DNA of 64,000 bases from Lacrimispora sp. 210928-DFI.3.58 (GCF_020554865.1 NZ_JAJCIC010000011.1:1-64000); one strand, 5' to 3'; counted from the stretch's first letter, positions 8,213 to 17,526 are shown. Program-made: numbers and translations. The notes: generated by a model not told the origin, from the letters alone.

Positions 8213-8734
8213 TTAGACCTGTCTTTCCAAAATATCCCTGCTCTTCTTTTTTAAGGAATGCTCCTTTGGCAAAGCTTCTGCCTCCTCCAGCTCTACAAGC
8301 TTCAAAGCGCCTACCGGGCAGGCCTTTACACAGGCCGGCTTCATACCGTGATGCACACGTACATAGCAGCCGTCACATTTTTTCATCTTTCCATCGGCTC
8401 CAAAGGAGGGAATCCCATAGGGACAGGCCATGGCACAGCTGTGACAGCCAATGCAATTGGCCGTATCAAATACCGTCAGGTTGGTCTCCGGATCCTTGCG
8501 GATGCAGCCGCAGGGACAGCCTATAATGCAGGGGGCATCTGTGCAGTGCATGCACGCAAGGGACAGATGGCTGAAAGAAACCTTTCCTTCCCTCTCAATC
8601 TCCAGATCAAATACGCTGCGGAAAGGCCTCTCCCCCTCCTGCACGCAGGTATCATTCTGATCCATGCATGCGATCATACATGCACCGCAGGAAATGCATT
8701 TTTCCATATCAAAATCAATCGTATACTGCTTCAT
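8213..8734 (-). CDS. Four-cluster ferredoxin-type subunit (module A)
   Basis: 173-residue DmsB/HycB-like electron carrier. Four Cys clusters are visible: CISCGACMIAC, CMHCTDAPCIIGC, CIGCHSCAMAC and CDGC...CVKAC, enough ligands for four [4Fe-4S] centres. No signal peptide or membrane segment, so it should be cytoplasmic. The ATG at 8734 lies one base after the TAG of the molybdoenzyme gene, with GAGG inside that gene's end, so the two are probably translationally coupled. It is expected to pass electrons between the FAD oxidoreductase and the molybdoenzyme encoded just upstream. The direction of flow is not determined. Confidence 0.88.
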   Translation of the reverse strand: MKQYTIDFDMEKCISCGACMIACMDQNDTCVQEGERPFRSVFDLEIEREGKVSFSHLSLACMHCTDAPCIIGCPCGCIRKDPETNLTVFDTANCIGCHSCAMACPYGIPSFGADGKMKKCDGCYVRVHHGMKPACVKACPVGALKLVELEEAEALPKEHSLKKKSRDILERQV

Positions 8735-8735
8735 C

Positions 8736-10868
8736 CTACACCTCTTTCCTGCGCATACCGCATCTGGTGGAATTGTAAGCCGGGAAGCCTGAGTATGGGT
8801 CCACATGTGTCCTGGACATCAGCATATTCACATCGGCCTCCGTATATCCGTGGTAGAAGAATACCACGCCTTTCTGTACCCGGTGAGTCGGGTTTGCCTT
8901 CACACAGATCGTACCCCGCTCTGTGTAGAGCTCGATCCAGTCCCCCTCCTTCACATGAAGCTGCTCTGCGTCCTCCACAGAAATATCTGCCGTGGGGTCA
9001 GGGCGCATGCTCCGCAGCCAGGGCACCTTGTGGAGCCTGGAATGGATCGCATTGGGGATCCTGCCGCCGGAGCAGAGGATAAAGGGGTATTTGTCCGGAT
9101 CTGCCTCATCCATGGGATCACAGTAGGTCGGAAGGGGATCTAAGTTCCACTGGGGATGAGAGGCGATCAGCTCTGAGTACAGCTCAAACTTTCCAGTAGG
9201 AGTGGACAGCCCTTTCTCCAGAAGGCTGCCCGGCACATACCGCTTGGCGCCGGGCACGCGGATGGGCAGGTCATGTTTTTTCAGTTCTTCCACTGTAATA
9301 TCCAGATCCTCCAGCATAAAATCGATATTCGCCTCATATCCAGCTTCAAGCTCAGGATCTCCCAGCTTCATGATCCTGCCGAGGTCACAGAGAATCTCCA
9401 CATCGGACTTGCTGATCCCCACCCGGTCAATGGCAGGCTTTGTAAACCAGGCATAGCCCCCGCCGTATGTCATAAACTCTCCCCTCTCAAAGGAAGAACA
9501 CACAGGCAGGACGATGTCGGCCATTTTGGCAGTGTCTGTCATAAAAAGATCCGCATCCACAAAGAAGTCCAGCTTCTTTAAGGCCTCAATCAGATAATTG
9601 TCATCCGGGAACATGCGGAGATTCATTCCCAGAGCAAACACAGCCTTTACCGGATAAGGCTTTTCCTCCAGGATCTGCCTCGGCAGGTCAATGGCCTGCA
9701 TCTCCCGCTCCGTATAGTACCACAGCGGGAATCTTTCTGCCCCCACTGCAGGCTTTGCGTCCTTTGGCTCTGTTCCGTCGGCAAACTCATCCTCCTTTGT
9801 CACATAGCCTGAGATCTGATGGGCAAAGGTATGCCAGGAGGGAAGCTGCCCTCCGGCCCTGTCATAATTACCGGTCAGTGCAGCCAGCGCCATAATGGCT
9901 CTGTAGTTCTGCATTCCGTTCTTGTGGTGTGGAATGGGAGCGCTGTTTTCGTTGATGGCCATAGAGCTGCTCTCATGGATCAGCTCGCAGGCCTTTACCA
10001 CCTGCTCATAGGGAACGCCTGTCAGCTTTTCGATATTCGTCTCATCAAAGCCTTTTACATACTCCGCGTACGCCTCAAAGCCATGGACATATTTCTCTAT
10101 GTACTCCCTGTCGATCCAGCCCCTCTGGATCAGCACATTTCCCATACACAAAGCCAGAGCCCCGTCTGTGCCGGGATAGGGGCGCAGATGAAGATCTGCC
10201 AGCTTTTCCACAGCCGGAGTGATCTTCGGATCTACAATGATAAATTTTGTCCCCTGCTCCTTCCTCTTCTCCGCGGCGATCGCCTTGAGATACCCGGAAT
10301 GATAAGGGTTAAAGGCCCAGCCCAAATACAGATCGCAGTGGGCCATGTCCGGGCCTGCCAGCTGTCCGGCCCCCACCTTCCAGGCCATCCATCCGGCTGT
10401 CATACAGGAGCTGGACTCTGTCCCATAATTCATGGTTCCAAAGGAGTGGGCAAAACGGCGCAGCCATGGCCGGAACCACTTGTTGTAGCCTCCAAAGAAG
10501 GCTACGGCCTCCGCCCCGTCCTGCGCTTTGATGCTGCCAAGCTTCTCTGCGATCTCCCTGTAGGCTTCCTCCCAGGAGATCGGTTCAAAGGTTCCTTCTC
10601 CCCGCTCTCCAGTGCGCCTTAAGGGCGTGAGAATGCGGTCCTCACGGTAGATATACTCCCTGTTGGCAAGTCCCTTTGTGCAGAGAAGCCCCCTATTTTT
10701 TGGATTCTCATCTGTTCCCTCTACTTTTAGCAGCTTCCCGTCCTTCACATATGCATTGATGCCGCAGTTATAGGCAGGACTGCAGATTGCACAGACAGTA
10801 TGCCTTATCTCGATCCCTGTTTCTGCACAGGGTATTTTCGCTTTCTTTAACTGTTCAACACTATCCAT
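8736..10868 (-). CDS. Cytoplasmic molybdopterin oxidoreductase (module A)
   Basis: 710-residue DMSO-reductase superfamily catalytic subunit binding a bis-pyranopterin Mo/W cofactor. The N-terminal Fe-S site is C-x2-C-x5-C with a fourth Cys in GLLCTKG. The conserved ERGEG..PISWEEA entry and the GTESSSCMTAGW segment (around the expected metal ligand) are present, and the C-terminal cofactor domain runs through SGGRIPNAIHSR. No Tat motif or signal peptide precedes the Fe-S site. The start at 10868 overlaps the FAD gene by eight bases (ATGGATAG) and has AGGAG seven bases upstream. An in-frame ATG at 10892 is less likely. Thiosulfate, polysulfide or acetylene-hydratase-like roles are all possible; the substrate is unknown. 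Confidence 0.87.
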   Translation of the reverse strand: MDSVEQLKKAKIPCAETGIEIRHTVCAICSPAYNCGINAYVKDGKLLKVEGTDENPKNRGLLCTKGLANREYIYREDRILTPLRRTGERGEGTFEPISWEEAYREIAEKLGSIKAQDGAEAVAFFGGYNKWFRPWLRRFAHSFGTMNYGTESSSCMTAGWMAWKVGAGQLAGPDMAHCDLYLGWAFNPYHSGYLKAIAAEKRKEQGTKFIIVDPKITPAVEKLADLHLRPYPGTDGALALCMGNVLIQRGWIDREYIEKYVHGFEAYAEYVKGFDETNIEKLTGVPYEQVVKACELIHESSSMAINENSAPIPHHKNGMQNYRAIMALAALTGNYDRAGGQLPSWHTFAHQISGYVTKEDEFADGTEPKDAKPAVGAERFPLWYYTEREMQAIDLPRQILEEKPYPVKAVFALGMNLRMFPDDNYLIEALKKLDFFVDADLFMTDTAKMADIVLPVCSSFERGEFMTYGGGYAWFTKPAIDRVGISKSDVEILCDLGRIMKLGDPELEAGYEANIDFMLEDLDITVEELKKHDLPIRVPGAKRYVPGSLLEKGLSTPTGKFELYSELIASHPQWNLDPLPTYCDPMDEADPDKYPFILCSGGRIPNAIHSRLHKVPWLRSMRPDPTADISVEDAEQLHVKEGDWIELYTERGTICVKANPTHRVQKGVVFFYHGYTEADVNMLMSRTHVDPYSGFPAYNSTRCGMRRKEV

Positions 10869-12120
10869 TGATCTTCTCCTCAATCCTGTCAATAAACTCT
10901 GCCGGTAAGCCAGCCTTTATGAGCATCCCTCTCTGGTAATCGGGGAGCACAGCCCTTTCTCCTGAAAAAAGGCGGAGCATATAGTTTTTGATAATACCGC
11001 TGATCTGGTAGCTGTCCATAATATTGGCTCCTGCTATCCTTCCCTCCTGAAGCACCAGGCGTATATAAAGGCCCTCCTCCAGGCTTCCGCACTCCAGCAC
11101 CTCGCCCTGGATCCGGTTATCTCCAAAGCCGATAAAATCCATGTTCATGAAATGGGTGATGTTGTGAAGGATATTTCCCTCAAACCGGGCGTCTCCTCCA
11201 GCCATATTGATCCCTGCAGCCCTTCCCTGGCGGTTAGCATTGGCCCACAGGCCGATGATCTGTGTCTCACCGCTCTCCAGGTTCTTGCCCTCACAGCAGT
11301 CCCCCGCCGCATAGATATCCTTCACAGAGGTTTCCAGCCTGTCATCCACAACAATCCCCCTCTTGATCTCCACCTCTCCCTGGACCGTCTCAACGGCGGC
11401 TCTGGTTCCAATGCACAGGACCACCAGATCGGCAGGGATCTTTGCAGCGTCTGTGAGCACGGCTGTCTGCTGACCATTTTCCACTTTCATATGGTCAATG
11501 GTCGCACCGAATTTCAGATGGAGGCCCTGCTTTTCCACTCTCTCTTCAATGGCAGCAGCTACCTCAGGATACGCTGCCAACGGGAAAATGCACTTTGCCA
11601 GATCAATGAGCCAGGTTTCCACTCCATTTTTGTGGAGCACCTCCGCCACCTTGATCCCGACCATGGAGGCTCCTATGACAATGGCACTTTTTACATCCTT
11701 TTTTCCAAGGCGCTCCTTAAACCGCTCTGCGTCCTCCACGGTGCGCATGAGCAGGGCATTTTCCGGCAGAAGGCCCTTTACCGGAGGAGCAAAGGCCCTG
11801 GCACCTGTGGAGATCAGGAGCTTGTCATAGCGCTCGCTTCCCTCCTCTGTCTCCACTGTCATAGACCCGGCATGCACCTTTTTCACTTGCTCCTTTTTGT
11901 AGGTGAAATCAAGCTCCTTTTGGATGGAGGCCAGATCACCGAAGGGGAACATCCCCTTATATGTCAGCTTTCCGTACGCATAATACGTGGTAAGCATAGG
12001 ATTATAGGGAGCCTTCCCTGTATTTCCGTAGACCACGATTCTTCCTGTCTTATCATACTCCCGGATTGCTTTTACCGCATGATAGCCGGCTGTGCCAAAG
12101 CCCACGATCCCATAATTCAT
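10861..12120 (-). CDS. FAD/NAD(P)-dependent oxidoreductase (module A)
   Basis: 419 residues of the pyridine-nucleotide-disulfide oxidoreductase fold (nitrite-reductase NasB / rubredoxin-reductase-like). The FAD-binding start is GIVGFGTAGYHA. The second dinucleotide fold is near IVIGASMVGIKVAE, and the FAD-ribityl motif is DIYAAGDCCEG. It has no redox-active CxxxxC pair, so it should act as an NAD(P)H:ferredoxin-type electron donor. ATG at 12120 is chosen because AAGGAG lies five bases upstream. The annotated-style longer start at 12153 has none. Its 3' end overlaps the molybdoenzyme start. A similar protein occupies the same role in module B (38931-40172). Confidence 0.87.
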   Translation of the reverse strand: MNYGIVGFGTAGYHAVKAIREYDKTGRIVVYGNTGKAPYNPMLTTYYAYGKLTYKGMFPFGDLASIQKELDFTYKKEQVKKVHAGSMTVETEEGSERYDKLLISTGARAFAPPVKGLLPENALLMRTVEDAERFKERLGKKDVKSAIVIGASMVGIKVAEVLHKNGVETWLIDLAKCIFPLAAYPEVAAAIEERVEKQGLHLKFGATIDHMKVENGQQTAVLTDAAKIPADLVVLCIGTRAAVETVQGEVEIKRGIVVDDRLETSVKDIYAAGDCCEGKNLESGETQIIGLWANANRQGRAAGINMAGGDARFEGNILHNITHFMNMDFIGFGDNRIQGEVLECGSLEEGLYIRLVLQEGRIAGANIMDSYQISGIIKNYMLRLFSGERAVLPDYQRGMLIKAGLPAEFIDRIEEKING

Positions 12121-12140
12121 AACTTCTCCTTCCACGAAAG

Positions 12141-12194
12141 AAAGGACGCGCAAACGCAGCAGAATCCTCTACCGCCCGGTTTGCAGCGTCCTTT
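12141..12194 (-). terminator. Hairpin between permease and FAD gene
   Basis: Paired arms GGACGC (12144-12149) with GCGTCC (12186-12191) and CAAAC (12151-12155) with GTTTG (12179-12183), followed on the minus strand by TTTCTTT. It probably ends or attenuates the aminotransferase-permease transcript before the redox genes. Confidence 0.55.
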
Positions 12195-12204
12195 TGATCA
12201 TCTA

Positions 12205-13500
12205 CTATTTGTTGTCCTTAAAATGCTTATATCTTACCATCATTAAAATGGATGCTGCCACGATATAAATACCGCAGTACATAAACTGCTTTGCAGAAAG
12301 TCCGGACAGGCTCACATAAGAGGTTGCTGCCAATACAACGAATACCACTGCCAGTGCTGCATTCAGCTTCTTTGGAGCGATGTAAAGGGCAGACTTCTTA
12401 TACTCCTCCGGGAACATGGTTGGCAGGCGGAAGCAGGCATATACCATCAGAAGGTCTGCCAGCTTACTGCAGCCTGTACCCATATTGGAGATATCAGCTG
12501 TATCCATACCGGTCACGATCGGGATCACACCCACTACAAAGAAGAACAGAAGGAGTACAACAGGCACGCCGTTCTTGTTTTCCTTTGCACAGAACTCAGG
12601 AAGCCAGCCGTCCTTTGCAGCCCTGTGAAGGGAGCGTGTGGTCCAGGAAAGTGTTCCGTTAAGGGTTGTCAAAAGTGCAAACCATGCTCCGCCGATCACG
12701 AAGAACAGATAGATGGGAGCCGGGAATACGGATTTTGCCACTACGGAAATGTTGGTTCCCGCTACCTCCTCAACAGGAAGCACACAGGCAGCTACCACGC
12801 CTACCAGTGCATAGAACACTGCAACTACAACAGTGGAGATTACCATGGCTCTCGGAATGGTCTTGCCAGGATTTTCCACCTCGCCGCCGTTCTCTGCCAG
12901 GAACTTTGCTCCTGCACATGCAAAGGACAGCATTGCGCAGCCGCGGAAGAATTTCAGAGGGCCATTTGGCATCAGGTTGGCTGTTGTCAGCTCAAGAGCA
13001 GACCAGTCTACCTTTGGAAGGCCGAATACAATATAAATGAACAGGGAGATCAGCAGAAGCGCTACCATGCAGTTCTGCACCTTTGCAGTCGTCTTAAGGC
13101 CGATCATATTAACGATAACGGCTGCTGTCAATGCTCCCAGAGCAACAACCATCTGGTTCACGCCTGGGAAGATCACTGCCACATAGCTGGCAAAGCCAAT
13201 GGCAAAGGTGGAGATCAGCACCTGCTGCAAGATAAACAGCATCAGGAACACAAAGGCCACTCTGGGACCAATGAGGCGTTTTGCATACACATAGCTTCCG
13301 CCTGTAGCCGGCATACTGGATGCCAGGATGGCCATGGGAACCAGCTGGCAAAGTGCGATCAAAGCAGCTACAAGGAAACCATAGGGAGCGCCGTGTCCGG
13401 TCAGTCCGATCACGATACCTGTCAAAACGAAGACACCAGAGCCTACGATCTGTCCAATACAAAAACTCATACAATCTGTAAAAGTTAATTTCTTTTCCAT
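12205..13500 (-). CDS. APC-superfamily amino-acid permease
   Basis: 431 residues with about 12 hydrophobic helices, from the amino acid-polyamine-organocation family. The first helix contains GQIVGSGVFVLTG, matching the family's unwound G[SA]G(I/V) substrate site. PATGGSYVYAKR follows in the usual helix-3 region, and a FACAGAKFLAENGGEVENPGKTIPRA block marks helix 6 and its loop. It starts three bases after the PatB-like gene with AAGGGG upstream, so the two are co-transcribed. It probably imports the amino acid acted on by that enzyme. The specificity is unknown. Confidence 0.87.
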   Translation of the reverse strand: MEKKLTFTDCMSFCIGQIVGSGVFVLTGIVIGLTGHGAPYGFLVAALIALCQLVPMAILASSMPATGGSYVYAKRLIGPRVAFVFLMLFILQQVLISTFAIGFASYVAVIFPGVNQMVVALGALTAAVIVNMIGLKTTAKVQNCMVALLLISLFIYIVFGLPKVDWSALELTTANLMPNGPLKFFRGCAMLSFACAGAKFLAENGGEVENPGKTIPRAMVISTVVVAVFYALVGVVAACVLPVEEVAGTNISVVAKSVFPAPIYLFFVIGGAWFALLTTLNGTLSWTTRSLHRAAKDGWLPEFCAKENKNGVPVVLLLFFFVVGVIPIVTGMDTADISNMGTGCSKLADLLMVYACFRLPTMFPEEYKKSALYIAPKKLNAALAVVFVVLAATSYVSLSGLSAKQFMYCGIYIVAASILMMVRYKHFKDNK

Positions 13501-13502
13501 AT

Positions 13503-14681
13503 TTATACCCCTTTTTCATCCGTAACAAACTGTACAATCTTCTCTAAGCCCTGCTCCAGAACAGCACGCGGGCAGCCGATATTAAAGCGCATAAAGCTCT
13601 CGCCATTGCCCCGGTAGCCTGTGCCGCTTCCCACAGCAAGTCCATAATTTGCGGCAAGCTTCTTCATGATCTCATCACCTGTAAGGTGAAGCTTTCCGAA
13701 ATCAAGCCACATAAGATAAGTACCCTCAGGCTTCACCACTCCTACCTCAGGAGCGTGCTCGCCCAGATAATCCATCACAAAGTCTGCATTGCCTGTGAGA
13801 TATTCATTCTGCTCATCCACCCACTGGTCTCCATATGTATAACAGGCCTCAATGGCTGCATTGGCCATACAGTTTGGTCCCATTACCCAGGCTTCCCTGG
13901 CTGTCTTATCCTGGAGCTGCTTTACCTCCTGGTTTGGGATCAGGCAGCAGGAGGAGTGAAGTCCTGCCATATTAAATGTCTTGCTGATGGCAGTGTATAC
14001 GATCATCTTATCGTACACACCGGCGAATCTGGCTGCGGATGTATAGTGGTTTCCATACAGGACCACATCACCATGGATCTCATCGGATAACAGCCATACA
14101 GAATACTTCTTGCACAGAAGTACGATCTTCTCCACGTCCTCAGGGCTCCAGACCCTGCCGACGGGATTGTGGGGGTTACAGAAGATCATAGCGGAAACCC
14201 CTTGCTTCAGCTTGTCTTCCAGATCCTCCCAGTTGATACGGTAGGTGCCATTCTCGTAGATCAGAGGACAGTCTACCTGCTCACGCCCCTGGTTGCCTAT
14301 CACTGCAAAAAATGGATCATACACAGGTGTAAACACCAATACCTTGTCTCCCGGCTTTGTAAAGCCCCGTAAGGAGAACCAGATCGCAGTTACCACTCCC
14401 TGGGCGGGAAGAAACGCTTCGATTCCTAATTTTACCTGATGCCGTCTCTCATACCACTTTTGGACAGTTTCCACTGTTCTGTTACCTGTAAAGGTATAAC
14501 CGAACACCGGATGCTCCAAGCGCTGCTTCATTGCTTCCACAGCCTCTGGCAGGGCAGCAAAATCCGTATCAGCGATCCAGAAGGGCAGAAGACCGCTCTG
14601 GGTGCCGAACTTTAATTGCTTTTCCCATTTGATAGAATCGGAACCAAGTCGATTTTGCATTGCGTCAAAATTGTACTTCAT
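13503..14681 (-). CDS. MalY/PatB-family PLP enzyme (C-S lyase or aminotransferase)
   Basis: 392 residues, fold type I PLP enzyme. Key residues: Lys234 in TAISKTFNMAGL forms the Schiff base; CNPHNPVGR (from about 168) and SDEIHGD (Asp200) contact the cofactor; the C-terminal substrate Arg sits in FMRFNIGCPR. Closest in appearance to MalY/PatB, which cleave C-S bonds of cystathionine or cysteine conjugates to pyruvate, ammonia and a thiol, though aminotransferase activity is possible. GGAGG lies six bases before the ATG. It leads the permease gene by three bases and lies downstream of a GntR gene, so it is likely the first gene of a substrate-inducible amino-acid unit. Confidence 0.85.
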   Translation of the reverse strand: MKYNFDAMQNRLGSDSIKWEKQLKFGTQSGLLPFWIADTDFAALPEAVEAMKQRLEHPVFGYTFTGNRTVETVQKWYERRHQVKLGIEAFLPAQGVVTAIWFSLRGFTKPGDKVLVFTPVYDPFFAVIGNQGREQVDCPLIYENGTYRINWEDLEDKLKQGVSAMIFCNPHNPVGRVWSPEDVEKIVLLCKKYSVWLLSDEIHGDVVLYGNHYTSAARFAGVYDKMIVYTAISKTFNMAGLHSSCCLIPNQEVKQLQDKTAREAWVMGPNCMANAAIEACYTYGDQWVDEQNEYLTGNADFVMDYLGEHAPEVGVVKPEGTYLMWLDFGKLHLTGDEIMKKLAANYGLAVGSGTGYRGNGESFMRFNIGCPRAVLEQGLEKIVQFVTDEKGV

Positions 14682-14869
14682 TCAAAACCTCCTCATTCCC
14701 TCTTTCGAGTACCCCCCAAAACTCTTTATGCCTGGAAAATCAGCCGCAAAGGCGGGTGCAGGAGAGTATTCGAGAGTGCTCCTTTTTCAGCTATCTATAT
14801 CACTTCTCCATCCAGTATATAATTCGGGCCCGACCAGATGCAGAGCATAACTGTCTCTTATGTATTCTG

Positions 14870-15601
14870 TTATTCCAAAAAATTCTTATAATACTGTCTA
14901 TATGTTTCGAACATCCAATCACAGTGTACCATCATATTGAAATATGCATATTCACTGTCATGGCGTTTGATCGCCTCAAACACATCCCTGTGCTGTCTCC
15001 TTGTCTCCTTGCCGGACTGCTCCTGGGCAGCAGGAACGATCAGTGGAAGATTCCGCATGGCCACACAGGGCATCACGATATCGTCCCAGGTTCTCTTTAA
15101 AAATGGGTTGTGCATAGCCTCCCAGAGGCTTCCATGAAAGCCGGGAAGCCTTTTGTCCGGTTCCCTTCTGGTGCTGAAATCCGCCGGTATACTGTCATCA
15201 TCATCTAAGGTTGCTTCGATTGCCCGGATATCCTCCTCCGTGGCATGGAGAGCCAGATAACGGGCAATGGCAGGCTCAACCAGCCGCCTGGCATTGGAAG
15301 CCATCACAAAATCCTCCCGATAGCCCTTTATGATCTCCCTCTGTCCTGTTTCCTCCAATATGCTCTTCCAGTCCACCACAACAACGCTGCCCTTCCCCTG
15401 GCGGGTCTCAATGATCCCCGCCTCTGCCAGGCACTGCAGGGCCTGGCGCACCGTAACGCGGCTGACCCCCATTGTCTTTATCAGTTCACTCTCACTGGGC
15501 AGCATATCGCCTTTTTGATAGACACCCTTTCTTATCTCATCCTTCAGCTGTTCAAACACCTGCTCGTATAATCTTTTGGGTGAAAATTTCTGTGTCTTCA
15601 T
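14870..15601 (-). CDS. GntR-family (FadR/FCD) transcription regulator
   Basis: 243 residues. A winged helix-turn-helix fills residues 5-75 (YEQVFEQLKDEIRKG, LPSESELIKTMGVSRVTVRQAL, IIETRQGKGSVV). The C-terminal all-helical FCD effector domain includes a DDDSIPADF segment and the metal/ligand His residues of FHGSLWEA and RQHRDVFEAI. FCD regulators usually bind organic acids or amino-acid-like ligands. It lies upstream of, and on the same strand as, the module A genes with a 188-base spacer, so it probably controls them. A perfect 10-bp palindrome TCGGGCCCGA at 14824-14833 in that spacer is a possible operator but is not a recognised one. Confidence 0.87.
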   Translation of the reverse strand: MKTQKFSPKRLYEQVFEQLKDEIRKGVYQKGDMLPSESELIKTMGVSRVTVRQALQCLAEAGIIETRQGKGSVVVVDWKSILEETGQREIIKGYREDFVMASNARRLVEPAIARYLALHATEEDIRAIEATLDDDDSIPADFSTRREPDKRLPGFHGSLWEAMHNPFLKRTWDDIVMPCVAMRNLPLIVPAAQEQSGKETRRQHRDVFEAIKRHDSEYAYFNMMVHCDWMFETYRQYYKNFLE

Positions 15602-15880
15602 TTGTATTCCTCCTTTATGGGGGAAGCACTTGTATTAACTTATGCTTCCATCAGTATACAACACATATTAAATTATGTCAAGTTAGATTCTGAATTTGTT
15701 CTATTTGACCGTTATTTACTTTTATTAATAACGCATTTCTCTATTATTTTCTGAATTATTACTTGATTTCTCTTATTTTTATATCTTTTAACTCATTTCT
15801 TTTTAATACAACTTATTTCTTTTTAATACGTAAAGTAGGCGCAACAGACCAAGCTGTCGCGCCCTTATGCACTACTCTTC
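15602..15880. other. AT-rich spacer with 19-base tandem repeat and terminator
   Basis: 279 bases between the second DctP gene and the GntR gene. Near 15790-15830 the sequence TTATTTCTTTTTAATAC occurs twice in tandem with small changes. The side near 15640-15680 contains GTATACAAC and related half-sites that may be regulator targets for the GntR gene promoter. No ORF is supported. Confidence 0.5.
15838..15863 (-). terminator. Hairpin after second DctP gene
   Basis: GGCGCAACAG (15838-15847) pairs with CTGTCGCGCC (15854-15863), a 10-bp stem with one wobble, 18 bases after the stop. The T-tract is short, so this is a moderate terminator. Confidence 0.55.
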
Positions 15881-16891
15881 CTATCTCCCTGCAGCAACAA
15901 TGGCATCAATAATATCCACATAATCTGCACAGTACTTTTCATACATAGGCATTACCGCCTCCTGGAACCTGGCCTTTTCCCTGGGATCCAGCTCTATCAC
16001 AACGCAGCCGGCCTGACGGATCTTTTTCTCCGATGTAGCCTCCCGCTCCTTCCAAAGCCTGCGCTCGTACCTGGCCGATTCCTCGGCACACTGACGGATG
16101 ACCTCCTGGTATTCCGAAGGGAGCTTGTCCCAGGTGGACTGGGCGATCAGCTGCAGCTCCGGCACCCTGGTATGCTCATCAATGGTATAATACCTTGACA
16201 CCTCATAGTGCCTGGTAGACTCATAAGAAGGCCAGTTGTTCTCCGCCCCGTCAATATCCCCGGTCTGAAGGGCAGAGTATACTTCCCCAAAGGCCATGGG
16301 AACAGGGGTTGCTCCCAATGCCTCAATGGTATCTTCCATAAGCCCTGACTCCTGGACACGGATATTCAGCCCTTTCATATCCTCCAGCCTTTCAATGGGC
16401 TTACCTGTCGTATAAAAATTCCTGGCTCCTGCGTCATACCAGGAAAGAGGCACCAGGCTGGAATTCTCAAAGGACCCCAGAAAATCATCACCGATCTGGC
16501 CCTCCAAAACTGTCCACATGTGATCCGGCCCTGTATACAGATAGGGCATCTGAAGTACATTCAGCTTTGGAACGTACTCCGCCAATGGGGACAGGGACAC
16601 TCTTGCAAAATCCACGCCTCCAAACTGCATCTGTTCAATAACGGTTTTTTCATCGCCCAGCCTCCCGCCGGCATTTACCAGGATCTCTACCTTTCCATGT
16701 GTCCGTTCCTTTACCAGTTCTGCAAATTTGTAAGCTCCCTGTGTGGTCGGATAGTCCTCTGCCTGATTTTCAGCGTAGGTCAGGACAAACTCCGGGATGT
16801 TGGAATCCGCCTTTCCTCCCGAAGCTCCTGCACAGGCCGCCAAAAACAGGGCAGTACCACAGATAAGCAGTGCTGTCATTGTTTTCTTCAA
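15881..16891 (-). CDS. dctP: TRAP transporter solute-binding protein, second copy
   Basis: 336-residue DctP-family lipoprotein that captures an organic acid outside the membrane for a TRAP transporter. I place the start at a TTG (16891) because GGGGGAG lies seven bases upstream and the protein then opens MKKTMTALL with a lipobox ending in LAACAG. An ATG at 16933 has no ribosome site. Family motifs: NAGGRLGDEKTVIEQM, the RNFYTTGKPI strand, LNIRVQES with the substrate Arg, and ALQTGDIDGAENNW. It follows the YcxB-like gene by 50 bases. A TRAP operon with its own DctP is just upstream, so this copy may widen the substrate range or act as a sensor. Confidence 0.85.
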   Translation of the reverse strand: MKKTMTALLICGTALFLAACAGASGGKADSNIPEFVLTYAENQAEDYPTTQGAYKFAELVKERTHGKVEILVNAGGRLGDEKTVIEQMQFGGVDFARVSLSPLAEYVPKLNVLQMPYLYTGPDHMWTVLEGQIGDDFLGSFENSSLVPLSWYDAGARNFYTTGKPIERLEDMKGLNIRVQESGLMEDTIEALGATPVPMAFGEVYSALQTGDIDGAENNWPSYESTRHYEVSRYYTIDEHTRVPELQLIAQSTWDKLPSEYQEVIRQCAEESARYERRLWKEREATSEKKIRQAGCVVIELDPREKARFQEAVMPMYEKYCADYVDIIDAIVAAGR

Positions 16892-16941
16892 AAGGACTCT
16901 CCCCCTCTCTGTATGCCCAGACTTTTGTTCCATGCATGTTT

Positions 16942-17412
16942 TTATGTTCTCTTCATCCTCGATGTAATATACGCATAAAGCTGCTCTCTGTCTTTTCCAA
17001 TAACCCGGTTTGTCAGCACATATCCATGAGTGGTATCAGTAAATACCACGATCATGGTAGGCTTTTTGGAAACTCTCTTTATCTGGCTCCATTTCATATC
17101 AGAAACAGCCTTGCCTACCTTTACATGGACTCCCCCTGTATGAAAGGAGATCTCTGTATCCTCTGTAATGGCCTTCGCCTGCTTCCTCGCCTTCCGGTAA
17201 ATGGTAAGGGGCTGGAACACGGTGAAGATCAGACAGCCCAGCAAGCAGGCGCAGCGGAGAACCAGGCCGGAGGTCTCCCACTTTGCCACAGCCAGGGCCA
17301 ATACAGCTACAGTGAATATCACATTGCACAGTCCCACCATGGAACCATAAATATAATACATGGACAGCTGCCAAAGGTCAATGCTGCTGTTCCGATAGGT
17401 ATAATTATACAA
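16942..17412 (-). CDS. YcxB-like membrane protein
   Basis: 156 residues. Two adjacent transmembrane helices (about residues 20-75) are followed by a cytoplasmic domain with the YcxB pattern: 'EDTEISFHTGGVHV', a conserved Trp in SDMKWSQIKRV, then a beta strand and a closing helix. Function is unknown. The best start is TTG at 17412 with AAGGAG seven bases before it. The longer ORF back to 17487 runs through a terminator-like hairpin and has no ribosome site. It sits between TRAP genes and the second DctP, but I see no reason to assign it a transport role. Confidence 0.65.
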   Translation of the reverse strand: MYNYTYRNSSIDLWQLSMYYIYGSMVGLCNVIFTVAVLALAVAKWETSGLVLRCACLLGCLIFTVFQPLTIYRKARKQAKAITEDTEISFHTGGVHVKVGKAVSDMKWSQIKRVSKKPTMIVVFTDTTHGYVLTNRVIGKDREQLYAYITSRMKRT

Positions 17413-17451
17413 TCGCTTTCTCCTTATAAAATATGAACAAGATAAGACACT

Positions 17452-17491
17452 AGGAGTGCCGCAAAGCATGGGTACACTTTGCAGCACTCCT
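17452..17491 (-). terminator. Hairpin after dctM
   Basis: AGGAGTGC-CG-CAAAG (17452-17466) pairs with CTTTG-CA-GCACTCCT (17477-17491), a 13-bp stem with a 2x2 internal loop. It lies 36 bases past the dctM stop on the minus strand. No strong T-tract follows. Confidence 0.55.
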
Positions 17492-17526
17492 GTCCATATT
17501 GATATATGATCTGATTTCCTTACCTA

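Noticed and set aside
12625..13488. Plus-strand ORF of 287 codons inside the permease gene
   Set aside because: Antisense shadow of a well-supported APC permease; composition is odd (many Cys, His, Gln) and no start signal is seen.
16892..16933. ATG start at 16933 for the second DctP
   Set aside because: It has no ribosome site; the TTG at 16891 has a good one and begins a proper signal peptide.
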